Assembly: GCA_047974855.1 (NCBI GenBank)
Contig: JBKECT010000026.1
Span: 1-39,864, forward strand
Length of the DNA stretch: 39,864 nt
Source of the DNA: CAYNRG01 sp047974855
GTDB lineage: Bacteria; Bacillota_I; Bacilli_A; Erysipelotrichales; Erysipelotrichaceae
Direction: 5' to 3'
This document shows positions 30,987-37,791 of the stretch, piece after piece. The notes under the pieces are model-generated. The model searched no databases, was not told the DNA's origin, and saw only the letters and a program-made list of their open reading frames with translations. Position 1 is the stretch's first letter; every line of letters begins with the position of its first letter. The position numbers were made by a program, and so were the translations under genes.

Positions 30987-33540
30987 TTGCTCCTTTCTTT
31001 AATGGGACATCAGCAAAGACTAGTGGGGTGGGTTTCTTTTGAACTCCCTTGAATCGACACACAGGCTTGAACTTGCAATAAAGGCAAGCATCTTTTAGAG
31101 GATCAAGTGCAATATTGCCATCAGTAATTCGAGTGTAAACTTCGTTGAATAAAGCATCAAGTACCATCTCAATAGTATCCATATCATAAGACCCAGAAGT
31201 AGCTATCAACTCCTTATCAGATTCATCAATCTCATCCATCACCCAGCCGTTTAAACGATTTTTTTTAATGTAGTGTTCATCAGATAGAATTGGGAAATTC
31301 TCAAATGGATAATCATCGACGATAGATAAAGGACTGAGTTTAATAGTTTCAGGTTTTAGTGAAAAGTAGAACGCTCCATTAGGGATTTTGTTGAGTTCTT
31401 TTTTTGCTAAAGAGAGATAAGTTAATAGTTGCAGTTGGATTCCTGCCTTGACATTAGAAACAACTAATTTTTTTGAACTACTTTTATAGTCGATAATTCT
31501 TAAGCAATCTCCTAAAATATCAATACGATCAATAATTCCTTTTAAAGTAATAGGATGATTTTCTAATTCAATCTCAAAGATATGTTCAAAGTACTGAGGT
31601 TTAAATGAAGAAAGCTTATCAAGTTTGGTTAAAAAGGATAAGGCTAAGCTAATTGATTCAATAAGTCTATCTTTAACTAAGGTGAGATTGTCTTTTTCAT
31701 GAGGGTAAAGCAAGACTAACTCATCAAATGGCTGTGCAGCTAAGGTAGCAAGTGTTTCTTTTAATGGTAAAGATGTCCATTGTGGTAGTCGCATTAGTTT
31801 TTCTAACAAAAGATGTTGTATAGAACCAATATGACTGGTCTTGACACCATCTTTTAGTGGCTGTTTAAGTTTAATCCCTTTGGCAAGGAAGTAGGAATAA
31901 GGACAGTTAAAATACTGTTCAAATGATGACACACTACCATGAAGTCGATTCTCTTTAAGAAACAGTGATTGTGCTAGCTCTGGTTGAAGTTTGTGTTCTG
32001 CTTCTTCTGAAGCGTCAAGAAGAAGACATGGAAGTGGACTTATTTCAGATATCAGCTGTTTAATCTCAGGTGCAGCTTCAAACTCTTTACCTTGATAGTC
32101 CATCGTTGGATAAATAAAGTGACAAACTTCAGCACTATTAAAAATCCAATGGAGTTGTTGGTTGTGTGCATCTAAGCGCTCTTGTAAAGTTGGGAAAGTG
32201 GTTTTGCTTAAATAGTGTTCATCGAAAATACCAGACCTCGCTTGAAAGTTAGGATAATTTTTTTGGTGGACACCAACCACATAAGTAATTTTCCTTGAAA
32301 GAAGAGGATGGGTAATATCGCTTACTGCAATCGTTGCGGGATCCAAATGTTGTTGTAATGAAGATGTTTGCAACAGGGAACAAAGAATAGCGGTGTCATC
32401 TAGTCCATCCAACAAAGGTAAAAGTTCTTCAAGTTGTGATAGTAATGGTTGAAGCAAGTGGTTCTTTTTATTTTTGGAGGCGCGAGTTGCGCAGTGATTA
32501 AACACAGTTTGAGTGATATCTTGCATGGACGTGGCATTGAATAAGGTTAAGATTTCATCCTGAATTGTATTTTTAAATAAAACAAACTCACTCTCTAGTT
32601 TTTTAACTTGCGCTAGCTCATATTGATTAATAAGAATAGTGTTCGTTATGTCAGTAAATTGTGGTGTGAAATTCAAAAAATTATCCAGTGTTAGAATAAA
32701 TTGAGTTACATAATTCAAAACAGAAGCAGTGCATGGTGTAGAAAAAAAATCTTCTTTCAATAATGACAAAAGTGAATCTAAGTCTTTGTTGACACAAAAC
32801 AAAATCCCTTTAATTATTTTTTGAGTGTAAGGATTGGGACTGTTTTTTGTCGCATAAGAAACAGGAAGCTGATAATGAGTAAACACATCTTCAACCAATG
32901 AAAGGTAATAGTCATCGGTAACCACAAGGTTAATATCGGATGCGTGGTATTGGTTTGTAATAATTTCTTGAGCGATACCTTCTATTTCTTGGCGTGGGTT
33001 TAAAGCTGAACGATAAGTGATGGTACTTGCTTGAGTTGTTGGGTAAGACTTTACCTGATGAGTTAAAGCTTGGTTGGATAAGCGTAGATAAAACATAGAG
33101 CTGAAATAGGTTGGATAAAATGTTGCTTGGTCTAGCTCTTCAAAGTTTGGAGTTAGTGAAGCTAACTTTTTTTCTTTATGATCTAGTGTGGCACAAAGGG
33201 CAAGACACTTTTGCAACTCTTTCTCTTGCGCACTTTGGTTGGGTAAGGTTTTAAAGTCTAGTTGGTAAAGTAGAGCTTCTTTAGTAAAAGTGAAAAGTTG
33301 GTTACAAAAAGCAGGATAGCGAAACATAGGACCATAGAGAGGAAAGTCAGTGGCTAGTGGTTGTAATAGTTTGTAGAATTTCAATTCTAGAGTCAGTGAT
33401 GATTCAGCATTAATTTTACTTTCAAGCCATGATTCAAAAGGGAGCGACCACACATTGAAAAGAACCTCTTGATTTTGTTTAGATAAGAGACTGGACTGAA
33501 TAGTTTGATTTAAATAATGTGGAGCAAATAAAATTTTCAT
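30964..33540 (-). CDS. addB: ATP-dependent nuclease subunit B (AddB/RexB), short form
   Basis: The 858-aa protein starts after AAAGGAGATCACTC. It carries a C-terminal RecB-like nuclease with IIDYKSSSKK and the AddB iron-sulfur cysteines: C546 in FNCPYSYF and the triplet CLYCKFKPVC near 819-828, matching the spacing in Bacillus AddB. It is about 300 residues shorter than Bacillus AddB, and the N-terminus (MKILFAPHYLNQTIQ) has no Walker A P-loop, so its helicase-like half is probably non-catalytic. addB precedes addA in one operon, divergent from the unknown gene at 33677. Confidence 0.9.
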   Translation of the reverse strand: MKILFAPHYLNQTIQSSLLSKQNQEVLFNVWSLPFESWLESKINAESSLTLELKFYKLLQPLATDFPLYGPMFRYPAFCNQLFTFTKEALLYQLDFKTLPNQSAQEKELQKCLALCATLDHKEKKLASLTPNFEELDQATFYPTYFSSMFYLRLSNQALTHQVKSYPTTQASTITYRSALNPRQEIEGIAQEIITNQYHASDINLVVTDDYYLSLVEDVFTHYQLPVSYATKNSPNPYTQKIIKGILFCVNKDLDSLLSLLKEDFFSTPCTASVLNYVTQFILTLDNFLNFTPQFTDITNTILINQYELAQVKKLESEFVLFKNTIQDEILTLFNATSMQDITQTVFNHCATRASKNKKNHLLQPLLSQLEELLPLLDGLDDTAILCSLLQTSSLQQHLDPATIAVSDITHPLLSRKITYVVGVHQKNYPNFQARSGIFDEHYLSKTTFPTLQERLDAHNQQLHWIFNSAEVCHFIYPTMDYQGKEFEAAPEIKQLISEISPLPCLLLDASEEAEHKLQPELAQSLFLKENRLHGSVSSFEQYFNCPYSYFLAKGIKLKQPLKDGVKTSHIGSIQHLLLEKLMRLPQWTSLPLKETLATLAAQPFDELVLLYPHEKDNLTLVKDRLIESISLALSFLTKLDKLSSFKPQYFEHIFEIELENHPITLKGIIDRIDILGDCLRIIDYKSSSKKLVVSNVKAGIQLQLLTYLSLAKKELNKIPNGAFYFSLKPETIKLSPLSIVDDYPFENFPILSDEHYIKKNRLNGWVMDEIDESDKELIATSGSYDMDTIEMVLDALFNEVYTRITDGNIALDPLKDACLYCKFKPVCRFKGVQKKPTPLVFADVPLKKGANDHEMES

Positions 33541-33607
33541 GAGTGATCTCCTTTGAATTTATTTTATCATAAATAAAAAAAAGAATATGCAAAAAAATTC
33601 ATAATAT

Positions 33608-33636
33608 TTGCAGTCATGCCTTGTGCGTGTTAAAAT
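33608..33636 (+). promoter_or_regulatory. Promoter of the unknown 272-aa gene
   Basis: TTGCAG (33608-33613), a 17-base spacer and TAAAAT (33631-33636) lie 40 bases before the start codon in the divergent addB intergenic region. Confidence 0.5.
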
Positions 33637-33676
33637 AAAATTAAAGTAAGAGTTAAATAAGGGGAAGAGGGGGAGA

Positions 33677-34495
33677 ATGTTAGAAAAAATAAAAAAATTT
33701 GTAGATGAAAGAAAAGGTGGGGATGATTGTTTCTATAATGGATATTTAGAAGATTTCATCCAGTTAGACGATTTGCCAGAAGGAGTTCCAGTTGAAATTT
33801 TTTCAAAAGTGGTAGAGAAGTATCCAGCGGCAAGAGTGTGTGTTAATTTAAAACAGAAGATCAGTCAAGTAGCAGTTTCCAATCAAGTAATAGGGTACAA
33901 GGATGCCTTTAAACTTCCAGGGAATGCAGTAGTTATTCCTTATCTAATTGTTTTACAAGAAGAAGAGATGAAACGATATTTGGTTGTTGTTCCGCCAAAG
34001 GAACATAGTTATTTATATGCAAAGGGATTCTATTTATGTTTGACAGAACCCGGTTCAGAGTGTGAAGAATTTAAAAACAATATTGTCGCTACGGTAGCAG
34101 ATGAGCGATTGTTGAGCGTGGTGGATCGTTGTTTCCAAACTTCAATGGGTAAAATTCAAAGAGAGTTAGACCAAATAGAGTTTTCAAACTATGATCAAAT
34201 GTATGATTTAATTATGATTACAGCGAGAAATCTTTGTGACACAATTTTATCTAAACTAATACCGTTAGAGGATAAAGAAGAATTAATTCGACAAACGGTT
34301 GTGCAATGGTTCCTATTGAAAAAGGTAGCTTATGTACAATATATGTTGGATAGAGTAATCGCAACGCAATATCATCAAGGGGACACTAAAGCACAGCGAA
34401 GAGAAGCAAAGTTAAAAAGTAAAAAGGTGCCATTTATTATTTATAGCGAATTGTGGCGCTGTTCAAATAGTAATCTTCCTAAGGAAGAGGAATAG
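33677..34495 (+). CDS. Unknown 272-aa cytoplasmic protein
   Basis: The ATG at 33677 follows GGGGAAGAGGGGGAGA. The protein has no signal peptide or membrane segment. The N-terminal half (residues 1-140) looks alpha/beta, with a hydrophobic strand region around VVIPYLIVLQ and RYLVVVPPKE. The C-terminal half (150-272) is helical and ends with a basic stretch TKAQRREAKLKSKK near residue 240. Five cysteines are scattered without a CxxC pair. I do not recognise a family. It is divergent from addB and convergent with adhE, with its own promoter and a terminator, so context gives no clear role. Confidence 0.8.
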   Translation: MLEKIKKFVDERKGGDDCFYNGYLEDFIQLDDLPEGVPVEIFSKVVEKYPAARVCVNLKQKISQVAVSNQVIGYKDAFKLPGNAVVIPYLIVLQEEEMKRYLVVVPPKEHSYLYAKGFYLCLTEPGSECEEFKNNIVATVADERLLSVVDRCFQTSMGKIQRELDQIEFSNYDQMYDLIMITARNLCDTILSKLIPLEDKEELIRQTVVQWFLLKKVAYVQYMLDRVIATQYHQGDTKAQRREAKLKSKKVPFIIYSELWRCSNSNLPKEEE

Positions 34496-34523
34496 AAAAG
34501 GGCAAATAAGTTTGCCCTTTTTT
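34496..34523. terminator. Bidirectional terminator between the 272-aa gene and adhE
   Basis: GGGCAAA (34500-34506) pairs with TTTGCCC (34511-34517) around TAAG, with AAAA before and TTTTTT after, so it can stop both convergent transcripts. Confidence 0.92.
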
Positions 34524-34541
34524 AATAGCTACTGCTAAGAA

Positions 34542-37175
34542 TTAAAATCCTTTGTAAGCAGCTTTTAGAATTGCTTTTAAATCTTCTAGCATTGGAAGTC
34601 TAGGGTTTGCTGGAGAACATTGATCTTCATAAGCAAGGAATGCTAATTTGTCCAAATTATTCTCAAAATCTTTTTTGTCGATTCCTTGAGCTTTTAAAGA
34701 CATCTCAATACCACAGTCTTTACCAAGATTTCCACAAGCTTTGGCATAGGCTTCAACACCCTCTTCAACAGTTTTGAACTTCAACCCTAACATACGTGCA
34801 AGTTCAGCGTATTTTTCATCGGCTCTGTAGTAGTTGTATTTTGGCCATACACCAGGTTTAGCTGGTTTTGTTCCGTTATAGCGAATAACATGTGGCATCA
34901 GTACAGCATTAGCACGCCCATGAGGAACATGATATTCTCCACCTAGCTTATGAGCTAAAGAGTGATTAATACCTAAGAAGGCATTAGCGAAAGCCATCCC
35001 TGCTAAAGTTGCAGCATTGTGCATTTTTTCTCTTGCTTCTGGATCATTTTTACCATTAGCGACAGAACGAGGCAAGTATTCAAATACCATTTTGATAGCC
35101 TGTAAAGCAAGCCCATCAGTAAAATCATTAGCTAAGCAAGAAACATAAGCTTCCGTTGCGTGAGTTAAGACATCCATACCAGTATCAGCAGTGACTGTTG
35201 CAGGAAGACTCATGGTTAAAGCAGGATCGATAATTGCCACGGTTGGTGTTAAGCAGTAATCAGCTAGGGGATATTTCTTTCCTTCATCACGGTCAGTGAT
35301 AACGGCGAATGGAGTAACTTCAGATCCTGTCCCTGAGGTTGTAGGGATACAAACCATTTTAGATTTTTTCCCTAATTCAGGGTAACGGAAAGCACGTTTA
35401 CGGATATCCATGAATTTTTGTTTTAAATCATCAAAGTTAACATCTGGATGTTCATAGAATAACCACATTCCTTTTGCAGCATCCATTGGAGATCCGCCAC
35501 CAATTGCAATAATTGTATCTGGTTTGAAAGCTTCCATTAACTGCCACCCACGTTTTACTGTTTGAATACTTGGATCTGGTTCAACATCACAGAAGAGTTG
35601 AACCTGAACTTTATTTCGGCGTGCTGCAAGTTGGTCAGTAATACGAGTAACATATCCTAAATCAACCATCGCACGGTCAGTGACGATAAATACTTTTTCA
35701 ACATCGTGCATGGATCTTAAATATTCGATTGAATCTTGTTCAAAGTAGATTTTTGATGGAACTTTAAACCATTGCATATTGTTTCTCCTTTTCCCAATTT
35801 TTTTAATGTTTAGTAAGTTGATTGCACTAACATTGTCTGAAACAGAGTTGTGGCCATATGACCCACATCCTAAAGTTAAAGAGGGGATAAAGGCATTATA
35901 AACATTTCCAATTCCACCAAAGGTAGCAGGAGAGTTCCAAATAATTCGACAGGCTTTAATACGCTCACCAAAGCGTTTTGCGATGTCAGCATTAGCTGTA
36001 TGAATGGCAGCACTATGACCAACTCCATGGAACATAACCATTGCTTCTGATTTATCAATACCATCTTCAATTGAATTAGCTTTAAGGATTGCTAAAACAG
36101 GAGAAAGTTTTTCACGTGTCAAAGGTTCACTTTCACCAACTTCTTTACATTCTGCTGCAAGAATACTTGTTTCTTGAGGAACACTAAATCCAGCTTGTTC
36201 GGCAATCCATGCAGCTGATCGACCAACAACATCAGGATTTAATTTTGCACCAGCACAATTTTTTGAAGATGCACTAACACCAAACATATATTCTTCAAGT
36301 AACTCTTTTTCTTTCTTAGTGACAAAGTGGACATAATATTCTTTGAAGATAGCTTTAGCATCTTCATATATTTCTTTATCTATAATGGCTGCTTGTTCAG
36401 AAGCGCAAATCATGCCATTATCAAATGCTTTAGATAAGCAAATGTCATTAACCGCTTGGCGAAGATTAGCAGTTGTTTCGATATAGGCAGGAACATTACC
36501 AGCACCAACTCCCAGTGCAGGCTTTCCACAAGAATAAGCAGCACGGACCATCGCATTACCACCAGTTGCTAAAATGGTTGCAATTCCGGGATGATTCATC
36601 AAAGCATTAGTTGCTTCAAGGCTTGGAGCTTCAATCCATTGAATGCAATCCTCTGGTGCCCCAGCAGCAAGTGCAGCTTCATAAATGATACGTGCTGTTT
36701 CACTTGAACAGTGTTGAGCATTTGGATGGAATGCAAAAATAATTGGATTTCTTGTCTTCAAGCTGATTAAAGCTTTGAAGATTGTTGTAGAAGTTGGGTT
36801 GGTAACCGGAGTAATCCCAGCAACAACACCAACAGGTTCTGCAATCTGAGTAACTCCTTGAACATCATCTTCTGAAATAATTCCTACTGTTTTTAAATGG
36901 CGCATGTGATTTACAACGTACTCACATGCAAATAAGTTTTTGGTGGCTTTGTCTTCAAAGACACCACGCTTAGTTTCTTCAACGGCAAGCCTTGCAAGTT
37001 CTCCGTGCTTGTCTAAAGCAGCGACAGAGCATTTAGCGACAATATAATCGATTTTTTCTTGGTCATATATAGCATACTTATCAAGAGCAGTAAGTCCTTT
37101 CTGTACTTTTAACTCTACTTCAGATGGGGTTGGGTTAGTGACTGGTGTAGAGACATTTTTTTTCTTTGTTGCCAT
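34542..37175 (-). CDS. adhE: Bifunctional aldehyde-alcohol dehydrogenase
   Basis: The 877-aa protein starts at 37175 after AAAGGAGGAACT; an in-frame ATG at 37205 lies before that site and inside the operator. Residues about 20-450 form the acetyl-CoA-reducing aldehyde dehydrogenase, with the catalytic Cys in NGMICASEQAAI. The second half is the iron-dependent alcohol dehydrogenase, with AIGGGSPMDAAKG, PTTSGTGSEVTPFAVITD and metal histidines in NHSLAHKLGGEYHVPHG. The linker NIKKIGKRRNNMQWFKVP is typical. It converts acetyl-CoA to ethanol, regenerating NAD+. Regulation by Rex and CcpA is suggested by sites upstream. Inside the linker AAGGAG lies seven bases before an in-frame ATG (35777), a possible second start. 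Confidence 0.96.
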   Translation of the reverse strand: MATKKKNVSTPVTNPTPSEVELKVQKGLTALDKYAIYDQEKIDYIVAKCSVAALDKHGELARLAVEETKRGVFEDKATKNLFACEYVVNHMRHLKTVGIISEDDVQGVTQIAEPVGVVAGITPVTNPTSTTIFKALISLKTRNPIIFAFHPNAQHCSSETARIIYEAALAAGAPEDCIQWIEAPSLEATNALMNHPGIATILATGGNAMVRAAYSCGKPALGVGAGNVPAYIETTANLRQAVNDICLSKAFDNGMICASEQAAIIDKEIYEDAKAIFKEYYVHFVTKKEKELLEEYMFGVSASSKNCAGAKLNPDVVGRSAAWIAEQAGFSVPQETSILAAECKEVGESEPLTREKLSPVLAILKANSIEDGIDKSEAMVMFHGVGHSAAIHTANADIAKRFGERIKACRIIWNSPATFGGIGNVYNAFIPSLTLGCGSYGHNSVSDNVSAINLLNIKKIGKRRNNMQWFKVPSKIYFEQDSIEYLRSMHDVEKVFIVTDRAMVDLGYVTRITDQLAARRNKVQVQLFCDVEPDPSIQTVKRGWQLMEAFKPDTIIAIGGGSPMDAAKGMWLFYEHPDVNFDDLKQKFMDIRKRAFRYPELGKKSKMVCIPTTSGTGSEVTPFAVITDRDEGKKYPLADYCLTPTVAIIDPALTMSLPATVTADTGMDVLTHATEAYVSCLANDFTDGLALQAIKMVFEYLPRSVANGKNDPEAREKMHNAATLAGMAFANAFLGINHSLAHKLGGEYHVPHGRANAVLMPHVIRYNGTKPAKPGVWPKYNYYRADEKYAELARMLGLKFKTVEEGVEAYAKACGNLGKDCGIEMSLKAQGIDKKDFENNLDKLAFLAYEDQCSPANPRLPMLEDLKAILKAAYKGF

Positions 37176-37189
37176 AGTTCCTCCTTTAT

Positions 37190-37247
37190 TTGTGAACTTT
37201 TTCACTTTTCATAGCACTAGTATAACACCTGAAAAAAGCTAGTTCAA
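37190..37247 (-). promoter_or_regulatory. adhE promoter with Rex-like operator
   Basis: On the minus strand TTGAAC (37242-37247), a 17-base spacer and TATACT (37219-37224), with TG before the -10, form a strong promoter. TTGTGAACTTTTTCACTT (37190-37207, plus strand) matches the Rex consensus TTGTGAA-N4-TTCACAA except for the last two bases. It lies just downstream of the expected start site, where Rex could block transcription when NADH is low. Confidence 0.75.
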
Positions 37248-37270
37248 GGGGAATAATTAAAAAAATCACA

Positions 37271-37305
37271 TGGTATCGGTTACATTTCTTTTGGTACCGT
37301 TTGCA
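37271..37305 (-). promoter_or_regulatory. Two tandem cre-like sites upstream of adhE
   Basis: TGGTATCGGTTACA (37271-37284) and TGGTACCGTTTGCA (37292-37305) fit the catabolite-responsive consensus TGWNANCGNTNWCA with one and two mismatches. They are direct repeats spaced 21 bp apart, two helical turns, and lie upstream of the -35, a position used for CcpA activation. Confidence 0.6.
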
Positions 37306-37490
37306 ATTTTAAAAAGCTGTCTAATGGAAGTAAAAAATGATAAAAAGTTCACTCTAGAAAGTGATAATTTCAAAATACTTAAAGAGGGGAAATGTGTATT
37401 TTGCGTCCAGAATTAATGAAGTGGAATATTTTAAAGTTGTTGAGAATATGATAAAATATAGAAAATAAAACATAAAAGGAGGACGGTGAA
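37306..37490. other. Intergenic leader of the right-edge effector-like pair
   Basis: The AT-rich region separates adhE from the small helical gene. It contains an imperfect inverted repeat TTCACT...AGTGAT (37348-37365) and AT-rich -10-like strings near 37450 (GATAAAATATA) without a clear -35. I see no riboswitch or terminator. Confidence 0.4.
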
Positions 37491-37790
37491 ATGTATGGAA
37501 TAAAGTTAGATAAAATACAGTTAGCCACCAGAAGTGAAATCTACAGTAAAAAAATGATAGCTCAGGAGGAAGAATATCAAAAGGTCAAGAATGCCTTAGA
37601 GAGTGTGAAAGATTTTTATGCAACAGGGAGTACAGTTGAGGTGATAAAAGAGCTTGCACAATTAATGGAAGAGCACTGTGAGTTATCAAAGCGTTATTTA
37701 TTGGCACAACAAAAGATATTAGAAAAAATGATAGAACTGTACATTGAACAAGATCAAGTTATTGAAGAAGAAATCGGGAAGGTGCAGTGA
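37491..37790 (+). CDS. Small helical protein, WXG100-like partner candidate
   Basis: The ATG follows AAAAGGAGGACGGTGAA. The 99-aa protein is almost entirely helical and charged, with a single break around residues 42-50 (FYATGSTVE) between two long helices. Size and helix-turn-helix layout match WXG100/ESAT-6-like and LXG-associated small proteins, but there is no tryptophan, so it lacks the WXG motif itself. Its stop is one base from the start of the large gene at 37792, implying translational coupling and probably a physical partnership. Secretion chaperone or targeting partner for the large protein is the best inference; no type VII secretion genes are in this window. Confidence 0.7.
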   Translation: MYGIKLDKIQLATRSEIYSKKMIAQEEEYQKVKNALESVKDFYATGSTVEVIKELAQLMEEHCELSKRYLLAQQKILEKMIELYIEQDQVIEEEIGKVQ

Positions 37791-37791
37791 A

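Noticed and set aside
37348..37365. Second Rex site TTCACT...AGTGAT
   Set aside because: The arms point outward relative to the Rex consensus and the spacing is wrong; kept only as an imperfect inverted repeat.
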